Of a stretch of 43,226 nt of DNA, positions 1 through 8,764 are shown piece after piece. Position 1 is the stretch's first letter, and each line of letters begins with the position of its first letter. The translations under genes and the position numbers were made by a program. The DNA is taken from NCBI GenBank assembly GCA_945870225.1, contig CAMBRF010000023.1:1-43226 (forward strand). The letters are read 5' to 3'. The notes beneath the pieces are model-generated. The model saw only the letters and a list, made by a program, of their open reading frames with translations. It had not been told where the DNA came from and did not search any database. Source of the DNA: PVC group bacterium (GTDB taxonomy: Bacteria; Verrucomicrobiota; Kiritimatiellia; CAIKKV01; CAITUY01).

Positions 1-7
1 GTTTTAC

Positions 8-84
8 TGGCGGGAGCGACGGGACTCGAACCCGCAACAACCAGATCGACAGTCTGGGACTCTAACCAATTGAGCTACGCCCCC
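8..84 (-). tRNA. tRNA-Asp (anticodon GTC), CCA encoded
   Basis: On the minus strand a full cloverleaf can be folded. The acceptor stem is GGGGGCG paired with CGCTCCC (one G-U pair), the D-arm reads GCTC...GAGT, and the anticodon stem CCAGA/TCTGG closes the 7-base loop CTGTCGA, giving anticodon GTC (Asp). The T-arm is GCGGG-TTCGAGT-CCCGT. The discriminator is G and CCA is encoded at positions 10-8. It lies 127 bases downstream of the gph-like gene on the same strand; that gap (85-210) shows no gene or convincing terminator. Confidence 0.95.
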
Positions 85-210
85 GTAAAACGAGCGCGCA
101 TCATGAATGAACTCTCTCAATGTTTCAACAAAAAAAGAGGATCCGATTCAGATTCTTTGACGGCAGCCCCGCGCGCCCCACTCTCTCAACAACACCCTGC
201 CCGCTGAACC

Positions 211-870
211 TCAGCCAGTGAGGGAGCCCTTCTCAAACAGTCCGACCACGTCATGAAATGACGACATCGTGAAAGCAGGGCTCTCCGCGCCCGGATTCCC
301 ATAGCCGTAACTCAGGAAAATGCACTGGGCACCAGCCCGCCGCCCGGACTCCAAATCCGTGTGATTGTCACCTATCATCCAGGTGTCTCCGGGCGCAAAC
401 CCCGTTGCTTTCATCATGATCTGAAGCATTTCAGGATGCGGCTTGAGGTGGGGGGTACTCCCACCCCCCATCACCTGCGCAAAGAGTGGCCTGATTTTAA
501 AGTGCTGAAGAATCCGTTCACAGGCGTCCACCGGCTTATTGGTCCCGACCGCCAGCACATGCCCGAGCTCGCGCAACCGGTGCAACCCCTCCCAGACACC
601 CGGATAAAGGACAGTCTCATCAAGCAGATGCTCCCGATAGAGCGGCGCCTGAACCCGCATCGCCTCGTCAATATCGATAGTCGTCCCTTGCACGGCCCGC
701 GTGACCAGAAGACGCACACCGTCCCCTACATATCCCGTCACCGTCTCCACCGACAGCGGCGGCAGACCAAAGGAGCGGCGCATCAGATTCACCGCCGTGG
801 CCAGGTCCCGGCACGAATCGACGAGGGTGCCATCGAGATCAAAAATCAGCAATTGGGGTTTAGGTCTCAT
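211..870 (-). CDS. gph: HAD-family phosphatase, phosphoglycolate phosphatase-like
   Basis: This 219-residue protein belongs to the haloacid dehalogenase superfamily, probably phosphoglycolate phosphatase, which removes 2-phosphoglycolate in the cytoplasm. HAD motif I is FDLDGTLVDS with nucleophile D11 and acid/base D13. Motif II is GTNK at 109-112, motif III lysine is K143 in HLKPHPEML, and motif IV is GDNHTD at 167-172. The helical cap lies between motifs I and II, as in the Gph/PGMB subfamily. Length is normal. The ATG has a modest GGAAAG upstream. The gene is divergent from tmRNA across a 127-bp gap. Family assignment is firm, but the substrate is inferred: pyrophosphatase or sugar-phosphatase activity cannot be excluded. 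Confidence 0.85.
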   Translation of the reverse strand: MRPKPQLLIFDLDGTLVDSCRDLATAVNLMRRSFGLPPLSVETVTGYVGDGVRLLVTRAVQGTTIDIDEAMRVQAPLYREHLLDETVLYPGVWEGLHRLRELGHVLAVGTNKPVDACERILQHFKIRPLFAQVMGGGSTPHLKPHPEMLQIMMKATGFAPGDTWMIGDNHTDLESGRRAGAQCIFLSYGYGNPGAESPAFTMSSFHDVVGLFEKGSLTG

Positions 871-953
871 AAGCTTTCCGAAACAAGTTCTTATCTTGCG
901 ATCCTGAACATCCAGTCCATTCAGCTAAATCCGGTTTTTGGCTTTTGCCATAC

Positions 954-984
954 TTGCGTTACCATCCATGTGTGCTAATATAAC
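954..984 (+). promoter_or_regulatory. candidate sigma-70 promoter for tmRNA
   Basis: TTGCGT at 954-959 could serve as -35 and the overlapping TAATAT/TATAAC at 976-984 as -10, with spacing of 16 to 19 depending on register. Transcription would begin about 5-10 bases before the mature 5' end at 998, consistent with a short RNase P-removed leader. Identified by eye only. Confidence 0.45.
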
Positions 985-997
985 GAATGAAGTCTCT

Positions 998-1386
998 GGG
1001 GGCGATATGGTTTCGACGTGTTGGTTGAAGCTCCAGTGGCGCGCCGAGGACCCCGGTTGGCCTCGTAAATCTACCGGGAAAAACATAAACGCGAACGAAG
1101 AGCTCGCTCTCGCGGCCTAAGTGGCCGTGACGTCTCCCCGCCAACACCTGCTAGGCGGACGAGGCGACAATAGCAGGTTAGCGGTTGTGCTGGGTGTCCG
1201 GGTACGATCGCGAAGATTAAAAAACACGGTTAAGTCCGCAAGGATGAGATCGCGGCGTGGACGCTGGTTATGTCAGTAGCCTGCCGGTTGACAGCTGCCA
1301 TAACGAGAACTTAATAATCGGATACGCGCGTAGATGCTGTTGTGACTCCATCGCGGACGGGAGTTCGATTCTCCCCGCCTCCACCA
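998..1386 (+). ncRNA. ssrA: tmRNA (one-piece), tag ends ...EELALAA
   Basis: Transfer-messenger RNA rescues stalled ribosomes and tags the nascent peptide for proteolysis. The 5' end GGGGGCGATATGGTTTCGAC is diagnostic. The 3' end GGGAGTTCGATTCTCCCCGC is a T-arm-like element followed by acceptor strand CGCCTCC and ACCA. The two ends pair over seven positions (one G-U). The tag reading frame runs to TAA at 1118-1120 and encodes NINANEELALAA; the exact resume codon is uncertain (AAC at 1082 or a codon just before). The C-terminal ALAA is the usual protease-recognition end. Length is about 389 nt in one piece. A T6 run at 1387-1392 directly follows CCA and probably ends transcription; it overlaps the stop codon of the convergent gene. 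Confidence 0.97.
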
Positions 1387-1390
1387 TTTT

Positions 1391-2641
1391 TTATTTGTTA
1401 CCGTTGCGATGCAGCGGGATCTGGCTTGGCTCCGGCACCCTAAACAGGCCATTAAAGGACCCCTCCAACGGGAATCGCATGGAACGGCCTATCAGCATCA
1501 GGCCCACCCCGACCGCAATGTGAACGGTCACAAGCGGAGGCACCGAATAGAGGCCCCAGGGCGTCGCAAAGAACGGAGTCACCAGCGCCACTAATCCGGC
1601 CACCTGAGGGGCCCGCCCCTCCTGCCTGATCAAGAACAGAATCACCGGCAACAACGGCGCCACCGAGTATATCCAGGCAATCGGCAACAGCGCCACCGTC
1701 AGGTACATGCCCAACATCCACAATTTCAGCGGAGGCGCCGACTCTCTCCATGACAGCAAACAATCACGATTGGCCGATACCACCAAACTGAGGAAGAGCA
1801 GCACGCCTATCACCCCGGGCCACCCTCCAACGCGATACGCTGTTCCCGGCAAAGAGGAGTTATCCTGTCGCAGAATCGTCTCCACCGACGTCAACCGGTT
1901 TACCTCGGCATACCGGGACAGACAGTCCGGGGCGATCCACACCAGAATCAACAGCGATACCGCTCCAACCGCCGAAAAACCCAGAATGGCCCGCCATAAC
2001 CTGTTCCGCAGGAAGAGGATAATCAGCAATCCCGGAAACAGTTTGGTCATCGCGGCCAGACCAATACCCACCCCGCTCCAAAACGGCCGTTCTCGTGCCA
2101 AGGTATAGGCGGCCGTGATCCCGAACAGCCAGATCATCGTCATCTGGCCAAGTGAGGTCGCGATGGGTGGCCAGAACACGGCAAGCGGCGTGACCCCCAG
2201 CGCAACGAATCGGCGCAACCCCATGGCGCGGAAGGATAAATAGAGGAGCCCCAACATCAGCCAGGCCCAGATACCAGAGGCCAAACCCCACGGCAGATGG
2301 GCGACAGGCGCGACCAGCAGGTACGCCGTCGGCGGATGGGTGCTAGGGCGTCGGACATTCCAGTTAATCCCCAAGCTACGCATCGCAGGGCCGAGGATCG
2401 GATAGGGATCGCTCTTCGCGACCATGGCCCTGTATCCAACGATATCCGACGCCAGATCGTTGTAAGCTGCCTGACCTTTCAGCGTCAAAGAGGCCTGCCG
2501 AATCGTTCCGCGATAGCATTGAACATCAAAAGCGCCCGGCCACGACAAGAGCAGCAGCAGGAATAGAAGTCCCAACACCAAAATCGCATAATCACTTCTC
2601 CGGGTCTCATCTGCCGGACACTTGGGTTCAAGTTCGCCCAT
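1391..2641 (-). CDS. GT87/DUF2029-like polytopic membrane glycosyltransferase
   Basis: A 416-residue integral membrane protein with about ten hydrophobic segments. The first follows a short charged N-terminus, and the soluble loop after it contains DPYPI and RRPSTHPPTAYLLVAP. This arrangement, with a basic/aromatic loop followed by PP-x-YLL at the start of a membrane helix, is typical of GT-C family 87 (DUF2029), polyprenyl-phosphate-sugar-dependent transferases acting on the outer face of the cytoplasmic membrane. I chose the ATG at 2641, preceded by AAAGGTG; a TTG one codon earlier is possible. The gene converges on tmRNA with only 4 bp between them. It is divergent from another GT-C type gene at 2865, so both may serve the same surface glycan. 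Sugar and acceptor are unknown. Confidence 0.72.
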   Translation of the reverse strand: MGELEPKCPADETRRSDYAILVLGLLFLLLLLSWPGAFDVQCYRGTIRQASLTLKGQAAYNDLASDIVGYRAMVAKSDPYPILGPAMRSLGINWNVRRPSTHPPTAYLLVAPVAHLPWGLASGIWAWLMLGLLYLSFRAMGLRRFVALGVTPLAVFWPPIATSLGQMTMIWLFGITAAYTLARERPFWSGVGIGLAAMTKLFPGLLIILFLRNRLWRAILGFSAVGAVSLLILVWIAPDCLSRYAEVNRLTSVETILRQDNSSLPGTAYRVGGWPGVIGVLLFLSLVVSANRDCLLSWRESAPPLKLWMLGMYLTVALLPIAWIYSVAPLLPVILFLIRQEGRAPQVAGLVALVTPFFATPWGLYSVPPLVTVHIAVGVGLMLIGRSMRFPLEGSFNGLFRVPEPSQIPLHRNGNK

Positions 2642-2773
2642 CAAATCACCTTTTCATTATTTGCACCGGAATCGCATCTCGTCCCCTCCGCGTGAAACTA
2701 GGCTGAATGCATAACCTTTTCAAGGAAAGACTGCCCGGGTAGCGGGTGAGTGACAAGCCGGGCATGATTCGGG

Positions 2774-2802
2774 TTGTTCAAAGCCGCCTGCTCTACTATA
2801 AC
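2774..2802 (+). promoter_or_regulatory. candidate promoter for the GT-C gene
   Basis: TTGTTC (2774-2779), a 17-bp spacer, then TATAAC (2797-2802). The -10 matches consensus at five of six positions and the -35 at three. It lies about 60 bp upstream of the start codon at 2865 in the 223-bp divergent gap. Confidence 0.5.
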
Positions 2803-2864
2803 GATGCCTTACAAATTCCTCTTTAGGATTCATCTCCATCGATAAACGAGCAGAGGCCAAGCAC

Positions 2865-4544
2865 ATGAGTCAGCTGAAATCTCAAGACTCCTGGAGGGAA
2901 AGACGGCCGCTCCTGATCATCGTGGCCGCTTTTCTTGCCTGGGGAGGCTGGTATATCTGGAACACTAGTTTTCCAATCAACGGCAAGCGGTTTTTCTGCC
3001 TGTTCGATGACGCCATGATCTCCATGCGTTATGCGCAGACCTTCGCGCACGGACAAGGCCTGGTCTGGTACCCGGGAGCCGAGCGGGTGGAGGGATTCAC
3101 CAATCCGCTCTGGACCTTGCTCATGGCGGCGGTCCACCTTCTTGGCCTGCCCCAGAACCTGACCAGCCTGTCCGTTCAACTCATGGGCCTCGCCTTGCTG
3201 GCGATGAATCTGGCATGCGTCTACAAGATCTCACGACGTCTATCAGACAACTCCACGCTATGCGCCATCGCGGCCACGCTGCTGACGGCGTTCTACCTCC
3301 CCCTTAACACATGGGGACTGCAAGGCATGGAAGTCTCTCTGATCACGCTCCTGATCAACGCTTCGATCCTTCTGATCCTCGAACGAATCGATACCCCGAA
3401 AAGCCTTTGGGGCGTTTTCGCCCTGCTCGGCATGGCTGTTCTCACCCGACCTGACGGAGTCATTCCCTACGTGGCCGTCCTGCTTTTCATGGCCGTCTTC
3501 GCAAACCCGAACAGAATCCGCCGCCTCTTTCTTGGCTTTTCTTTTCTGGCCAGCCTTTTGTTGGGGCTCACTCTGCTCCGTTTCCTCTACTACCATGACC
3601 TGCTGCCCAACACCTACTACCTTAAAATGACAGGCTTCCCCGCCTTGCTGAGGATTACCAGAGGTTGGCACATGCTTACCAACACCATCGAAGCAATGGG
3701 CCTGGGGTTCGTTGCCGCCATGGGGGTCTTCACCACCCTGCATATCCGCCGCAAAGAAATCTTCCTGCTGGGCGCGGTCCTGGCAGCCCAGGCGGCGTAC
3801 TCCGTCTATGTGGGCGGTGATGCGTGGGAATGGTTTGGTCCGAGCTATCCAAACCGTTATCTCTGCGTGGCCATGCCCGGTTTCTTTATTCTTTTCACGC
3901 TGGCCGCCAAGTGGCTGCTGATCGATTCATTTCCAGTCATGTCATTGAGCCTTTCCTCCTTCACGCGTGTCTTGCGCCAGTTCGTGTTTATCCTGCTCAT
4001 CGGGCTCGCGTGGTTAAGTTTTCACGGCGCCAACACCCCGAGGGGAATGAATAGATTTTTGGAGAACATGCGGGTCGAACGCGGCACCCCTCTGCATGTC
4101 ATGTACAATTCCTTCAATGTGCTGGCGGCCCTCTGGCTTCGCGAAACCTGCCCACCGGATACTGCCGTGGCCGTCCGATGGGCAGGATCGTCACCCTATT
4201 TCTCCGGCTTCCCGACGATCGACATGCTTGGAAAATGCGACCGGCGGATTGCCCATATGAAGGTTCCCGGAACCGACTGGCGGAATTTTTATCCGGGCCA
4301 CATTAAGTTTGATCTTTCCTACTCCATGGACCAGCTGAAGCCTGATGTGGTCTTGCCCTACACATGGACCACTCCCTATAAGGGCTATGTCAAGGTCGGG
4401 AGCATCGACGAGTTGAGCCTCTACGTCCGACAGGACCGGACTGATCTGGTGCAGGCCATACAAACCCGGTCAGAGGCCGCCACTGCCTCGTACTTGAGCT
4501 TGTGCTCGTACTGGCACCGCCTTCCTCAGCCGACCCAGCGCTGA
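2865..4544 (+). CDS. AftB-like GT-C membrane glycosyltransferase
   Basis: A 559-residue protein with an N-terminal membrane segment (about residues 14-32) followed by FDDAMISMRYAQTFAHG and then GAERVEGFTNPLW. The Asp-Asp pair at the start of the first periplasmic loop and the ERVEGxTNPLW signature are shared by AftB-like (GT89-related) GT-C enzymes, which use polyprenyl-phosphate-linked sugars at the outer face of the inner membrane. Ten or so further hydrophobic helices follow. The last roughly 160 residues form a hydrophilic, presumably periplasmic domain with several Trp, Tyr and Cys residues. GAGG lies eight bases before the ATG. It is divergent from a GT87-like gene. Family membership is fairly clear, but substrate and product are not predictable from sequence. 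Confidence 0.72.
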   Translation: MSQLKSQDSWRERRPLLIIVAAFLAWGGWYIWNTSFPINGKRFFCLFDDAMISMRYAQTFAHGQGLVWYPGAERVEGFTNPLWTLLMAAVHLLGLPQNLTSLSVQLMGLALLAMNLACVYKISRRLSDNSTLCAIAATLLTAFYLPLNTWGLQGMEVSLITLLINASILLILERIDTPKSLWGVFALLGMAVLTRPDGVIPYVAVLLFMAVFANPNRIRRLFLGFSFLASLLLGLTLLRFLYYHDLLPNTYYLKMTGFPALLRITRGWHMLTNTIEAMGLGFVAAMGVFTTLHIRRKEIFLLGAVLAAQAAYSVYVGGDAWEWFGPSYPNRYLCVAMPGFFILFTLAAKWLLIDSFPVMSLSLSSFTRVLRQFVFILLIGLAWLSFHGANTPRGMNRFLENMRVERGTPLHVMYNSFNVLAALWLRETCPPDTAVAVRWAGSSPYFSGFPTIDMLGKCDRRIAHMKVPGTDWRNFYPGHIKFDLSYSMDQLKPDVVLPYTWTTPYKGYVKVGSIDELSLYVRQDRTDLVQAIQTRSEAATASYLSLCSYWHRLPQPTQR

Positions 4545-4757
4545 CGATCGGCCCGCTGGCGTACAGCCCAAATCGCAATGGACGTCTCGCCCTTCGTGCC
4601 GCACGCCCTTCCGCCTGTTTATTATCATTCCTGCGACGAAACTCTTCAGCCAAAGCCGGTTTGCTCCCTAAAATCCACTTGGCCCATTACCTGCTATTAC
4701 ATCTTTTGCTGGTACAGGGGGATTTGGGCGTTGAACCAAACTTGCGGAGTTTCACTA

Positions 4758-7067
4758 ATGAATACAGTCGGTTTTTTGCGTCGGCGTTGCTCACAACCCA
4801 TGGTAATCCAATATCGCCGTTGGCTTGTTGTTACCCTATCCTGCGCCTTGGCACCATTCGCACTGGCACAGTCCGTCAACTATGTTTCCAAACCGGCCGG
4901 CATAACCCGCCTCGCTGTATTTCCCGGTCAGACCTTGGTTTCTATTCCGTTCAGGCCCTTCGCGCCTGCCCTGAATGAAGTCCTGCGGGATCAATTAACA
5001 GGCGGAACAACGGCGACGAACGGGGATGGTATTCTCAAATGGGATCCCGTCTCACAGGTCTATCTCACCGCGTTCAAAGCCGCCGGAACCGGCGATACTT
5101 CGCGTGACGGAAATTGGTTCTCCCCCTCCACTGGATGGGCGCCGTCCGCCTTGACCCTGAATCCCGGCGAGGGTTTTTGGATAGCCAACCGCCAGACTAC
5201 GGCTCAGACCGTATATTTCTGCGGCAGCATCGCGGCGGACGCCACCATCAGCATAACCCTTCGCAGTGGGCTGAATCTTGTAAGTTATCCCTTTAGCGCC
5301 GTGATCCCACTCAGCAAAACCCAATTAGCCAAAAATGGCGCTCATGGCGACCGAACCACCAGTACCGCGGACAGTCTCAATGATCCCGCCCTGGCGGAAA
5401 CGTTCTGGCTGCTCCAACAGGGGAAATCAAGAACCCTCACATGGTGCACGGCGGCCGGACTCGCCACCGCCAAGGAACTGACCCCCACCCACGGTTACTG
5501 GTTCCAGCACAAGACCAGCGCCTCGTTCACCTGGAAAGAATCCCGGCCTTATGCCTACCCCTTCGTCGCCAGTAGCGCCGCTCCCCAGATTTTAAACATG
5601 AGAGCAGCCAACGGAGCGTCGACCATCACGTTAGACACAAGCGCCTGTTCCAATGGAACGCTTGAGATCTACTACAAGGATTTCAGAGCCACCGACACCT
5701 TCTCCGGCACTAACGGCTGGCAGATCGCCGCACAAAATATCCCCCTGCAGGGGCAAACCCGCTACAGCTGGAGCGACTCCGGAACGACCAACCGTAAGCC
5801 GGTCTCCCAAGTTGCGACCCGCATCTATCTGGCCGCCCGGGGCGATGTGGACAGCGATCATGATGGTCTTCCTGACGCACGGGAAACCTTCGTGCTGGGC
5901 ACTGATCCGCTCGTTTACAATGGCGTGCCCCCTCCCCTTCCGTCCTCCGGCACCAAGCAGAAAGCCCTGAGAGTTGGCCCGGGCGACTATTACGGCGGCG
6001 TCTATACAGGGCTCGGCACTGACGGCGTGGCCGACCTGATCATACGAACCGCCTCCTCATGGGGCTGCAACGCCATCTATGTGCACGCCTTCACCGAGAC
6101 CTACGGCACCTACTGGGCAAATCCACGCACCCCCTATCTTGCCGCCGAAGGCGGACACGGAAAAAATGACATCCTGCGCAAATTGATCGCCCGAGCCCAA
6201 CCGCGCGGGATCAAGGTCATCGCTTATGTTGAACTCAACCGCATGAAACCCGCATGGGACGCCAACCCCTCATGGCGCGAAAAGGCAGCCAATGGCTCTG
6301 ACTTCAAAACTAGCCACTACCTGCTCTCCGTCTACAACACGAACGTGGTCGCATGGACCCGGAGCGTGGTCTCGGAATTGCTGGATCTCGGCGTGGATGG
6401 AGTCGATCTGGCTGAATCCGATTTTCTGGCTTGGGGAAAGGATGCCACCTATGACGCCGCCGCCAACAGCCGGTTTTTCGCCGACTATCCGACGGGCACC
6501 CTCGGGGATGCCAACTGGGTCGCCTTGCGGAAACAAGTCCTCACCGACTGGTACGCCGACATTGGCCGCCTCATTCATGCCCGCGGTAAGTCCTTCCACA
6601 TAACCTACACTTGGACCGCAGGCTCAAACGGTCAGTTGTGGGATGAGGCCTATCTGGCCGACGCAACCGGTTTCAGCTTCAATCGTCTCTTGAATCTTCC
6701 CGCCGACGCCCGGCCGGACTGGATCGTGGCGGAACTTATCTGGCAGGCCCAGGCGGCAAAATACGGCGGAACTATTTTTAACGCAGCCTGGACCGCCTCG
6801 GCCTCCTCCCAATTCATGACGTTTGTTGCGGGCCGCGCCAAGGCCTGTACTCATGCCGAAGCGGGCCCCTTTATTGGCACATACTCGGTAACACCCACCC
6901 CGGCTGATATTGAAACCAGCCTCAGAGGGGGACTCGCCTATGCCGATGGCGCTGATCTTTACGATCACGACACAATCTACCGGACACCCTTCACAGTAAA
7001 CGGGGTTACCACCAACTGGGGGACAGCAGCCCTCTCCAACGCCTACACCGCCATTACCTCCCCGTAA
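4758..7067 (+). CDS. secreted multidomain protein with C-terminal glycoside-hydrolase-like TIM barrel
   Basis: The start at 4758 is chosen because GGAG sits eight bases upstream; it gives 769 residues. A longer reading is possible but its extra N-terminus is Cys/Trp/Pro-rich and not signal-like. Residues 1-38 are a basic, then hydrophobic signal peptide ending near ALAQS. Two similar modules follow (about 45-160 and 165-265), each with a 'VSIPF/VSYPF' strand and a 'GFWI/GYWF' strand. A beta-rich module comes next, then a calcium-type stretch DVDSDHDGLPDARE near 361-375. From about 400 a (beta/alpha)8-like domain carries NAIYVHAF, GIKVIAYVELNRM, the NPSWREKAANGSD pattern and LGVDGVDLAESD. These resemble the hypothetical glycosidase groups GHL6/GHL10. 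The acidic ESD is a possible catalytic site. The substrate is unknown. Confidence 0.68.
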   Translation: MNTVGFLRRRCSQPMVIQYRRWLVVTLSCALAPFALAQSVNYVSKPAGITRLAVFPGQTLVSIPFRPFAPALNEVLRDQLTGGTTATNGDGILKWDPVSQVYLTAFKAAGTGDTSRDGNWFSPSTGWAPSALTLNPGEGFWIANRQTTAQTVYFCGSIAADATISITLRSGLNLVSYPFSAVIPLSKTQLAKNGAHGDRTTSTADSLNDPALAETFWLLQQGKSRTLTWCTAAGLATAKELTPTHGYWFQHKTSASFTWKESRPYAYPFVASSAAPQILNMRAANGASTITLDTSACSNGTLEIYYKDFRATDTFSGTNGWQIAAQNIPLQGQTRYSWSDSGTTNRKPVSQVATRIYLAARGDVDSDHDGLPDARETFVLGTDPLVYNGVPPPLPSSGTKQKALRVGPGDYYGGVYTGLGTDGVADLIIRTASSWGCNAIYVHAFTETYGTYWANPRTPYLAAEGGHGKNDILRKLIARAQPRGIKVIAYVELNRMKPAWDANPSWREKAANGSDFKTSHYLLSVYNTNVVAWTRSVVSELLDLGVDGVDLAESDFLAWGKDATYDAAANSRFFADYPTGTLGDANWVALRKQVLTDWYADIGRLIHARGKSFHITYTWTAGSNGQLWDEAYLADATGFSFNRLLNLPADARPDWIVAELIWQAQAAKYGGTIFNAAWTASASSQFMTFVAGRAKACTHAEAGPFIGTYSVTPTPADIETSLRGGLAYADGADLYDHDTIYRTPFTVNGVTTNWGTAALSNAYTAITSP

Positions 7068-7178
7068 CTAGGACAGCGTTTCAGAAAACGGCAGAGGATC
7101 CGGCCCTATCGTCACGGTCCTTGCTCCTCCCCGGCAGTCAAACGCCGTCGGGCGCCACCCAAACGCCAAAATGCCGGT

Positions 7179-7206
7179 TTGATATTCTGCGGAGGCCTGA
7201 TACGAT
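7179..7206 (+). promoter_or_regulatory. candidate promoter for the MFS gene
   Basis: TTGATA (7179-7184), 16-bp spacer, TACGAT (7201-7206). The -35 matches five of six consensus positions and the -10 four of six. It lies about 47 bp before the start codon at 7253. Confidence 0.45.
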
Positions 7207-7252
7207 CCGCCAACAATCCGGTCGACAATCGCCGGACAGAGGAGCGACACAC

Positions 7253-8473
7253 ATGAAGACTGCCACGAATCGAGGATGGATCGTTACCCTTGCCGCCCTG
7301 AGTATCAACCTGATTCTGGGCGCGCTGTATGCGTGGGGCGTTATCGGGAAAGCCCTGGTCATGCAATGGCAGTGGACCAAAACCCAGGCGGCGCTTCCGT
7401 TCACCGTTTCCACCGGCGCCTTTGCCCTCACAATGGTGTTTGCCGGCCGCCTGCAGGATCGGATCGGACCACGCACCGTAGCCATGGCGGGCGGACTCAT
7501 GTTCGGGCTGGGATTGATTGCTTCATCGTTTGTCACCACACCAACAGGAATGCTGATGACGTTCGGAGTCCTGGGTGGCATCGGGATCGGCTTGTGTTAC
7601 TCCGCCACGACTCCGCCCGCCATCAAATGGTTCCCGGCGGCACGCAAAGGCGTGATCACCGGTATCGTGGTGAGCGGCGTCGGGGTGGCCGCCGTCTATG
7701 TCTCGCCCTTGACCCAGTTCCTCCTGAAAACCACAACCATTCCCAGAACCTTCTTGATCCTGGGAATCGGGGCGGTCGTTCTGATCCTCATTCTATCCCG
7801 GTTTCTCACCAATCCGCCGGCCGGCTTCATACCGGTGGCGACCGCTCCGACCGGCACAACGCCCGCCAAGACCGTCACCTCACGTCGCGACCTCGATTGG
7901 AACGAAATGCTCAAAAGCCGCCAGTTCTATCAGTTGTGGGTGATGCTCGCGCTGGCGGCATCCGCAGGATTGATGATTATTGCCCACGTGGCCATCATTG
8001 CTCAAAAGCAGGCCAATTGGAAGTGGGGCTTCGTTCCGGTGGCGATGCTGGCCATCTTCAACACGCTGGGCCGATTGGTCAGCGGATTTCTTTCGGACCG
8101 CATTGGCCGCCCGCGGACCATGGTCGTGGCCTTCGTCCTGCAGGCCCTCAATATGATGGCTTTTGTTCACTATACCAGTCCTGCCTTGCTGGTGTTCGGT
8201 TCTGCGTTTGCCGGACTCTGTTACGGCACCATCTTCACACTCATGCCCGCGGCCACAGCTGATTTTTACGGAGTGCGACATCTCGGGGTAAACTATGGCC
8301 TGGTGTTCACGGCTTTTGGCGTGGCAGGGGTAACAGGGCCGATCCTCGGGGGGAAAATCTGCGACATCACCGGGTCTTATGCGATGTCCTACTCACTCTC
8401 CGCAGTCATGCTTCTGGTGGCGGCTTTACTAGCGCTGACAACCCGCGCACCTCGAAACGCAACGGCGGGATAA
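7253..8473 (+). CDS. MFS transporter, OFA (oxalate/formate antiporter-like) family
   Basis: The start at 7253 has GAGGAG eight bases upstream and begins directly before the first membrane helix; it gives 406 residues, normal for a 12-helix major facilitator carrier. The N-terminus WIVTLAALSINLILGALYAW with G-x-L-Y-A-W is typical of the OFA (OxlT-like) group. MFS motif A occurs in both halves: GRLQDRIGPR (about 65-74) and GRLVSGFLSDRIGRPR (about 273-288). FGVLGGIGIGLCYSA lies in the first half. A monocarboxylate or dicarboxylate substrate is inferred from the family only. It is followed 18 bp later by a convergent small ORF. Confidence 0.82.
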   Translation: MKTATNRGWIVTLAALSINLILGALYAWGVIGKALVMQWQWTKTQAALPFTVSTGAFALTMVFAGRLQDRIGPRTVAMAGGLMFGLGLIASSFVTTPTGMLMTFGVLGGIGIGLCYSATTPPAIKWFPAARKGVITGIVVSGVGVAAVYVSPLTQFLLKTTTIPRTFLILGIGAVVLILILSRFLTNPPAGFIPVATAPTGTTPAKTVTSRRDLDWNEMLKSRQFYQLWVMLALAASAGLMIIAHVAIIAQKQANWKWGFVPVAMLAIFNTLGRLVSGFLSDRIGRPRTMVVAFVLQALNMMAFVHYTSPALLVFGSAFAGLCYGTIFTLMPAATADFYGVRHLGVNYGLVFTAFGVAGVTGPILGGKICDITGSYAMSYSLSAVMLLVAALLALTTRAPRNATAG

Positions 8474-8491
8474 TATAGCCGCTGACCGGAC

Positions 8492-8719
8492 TTACCTGCC
8501 GCGCCGGGGAAGAAACTGGCCCGCCAGGATCACCATCAGACCCATACCGGTTCTCCCCATCGCCAGCAGAACCAGTCCAGCCGCCATGAAGAGAACCCAG
8601 CAGGCAAACTGATACCCAGGCACGGGGAATGCCGCCAGCACCAGACAGAGAACCGCATTGGCATATCCACAAAAAAGAAGAAGACCCTGATGGCGGCCTT
8701 TACCTCCGTCCACATCCAC
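8492..8719 (-). CDS. small hydrophobic protein, uncharacterised
   Basis: A GTG-initiated frame of 75 residues with two likely membrane segments (roughly 14-35 and 40-60) and a basic C-terminus ending RRGR. I do not recognise a family. Wobble-position GC and codon choice look coding-like. An in-frame stop occurs shortly upstream, so the start must lie at or near 8719, but the Shine-Dalgarno signal is poor. An alternative frame beginning with ATG at 8739 is much richer in Trp/Phe/Arg and looks less real. It lies downstream of the YvlD-like gene on the same strand and may be cotranscribed. Confidence 0.42.
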   Translation of the reverse strand: MDVDGGKGRHQGLLLFCGYANAVLCLVLAAFPVPGYQFACWVLFMAAGLVLLAMGRTGMGLMVILAGQFLPRRGR

Positions 8720-8764
8720 CGTTTCACCGACAGATCCATTCAGGGATGATATCCGGAGTTCTCC

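Noticed and set aside
4578-4757. N-terminal extension of the glycosidase-like protein to ATG 4578
   Set aside because: The extra 60 residues are rich in Cys, Trp, Tyr and Pro, do not look like a signal peptide, and ATG 4758 has a good ribosome-binding site just before a normal signal sequence.
8536-8739. Alternative small frame MDLSVKRWMWTE... on the minus strand
   Set aside because: Composition is dominated by Trp, Phe, Arg and Cys and the frame is offset from the better-looking GTG-started frame at 8719; judged a shadow.
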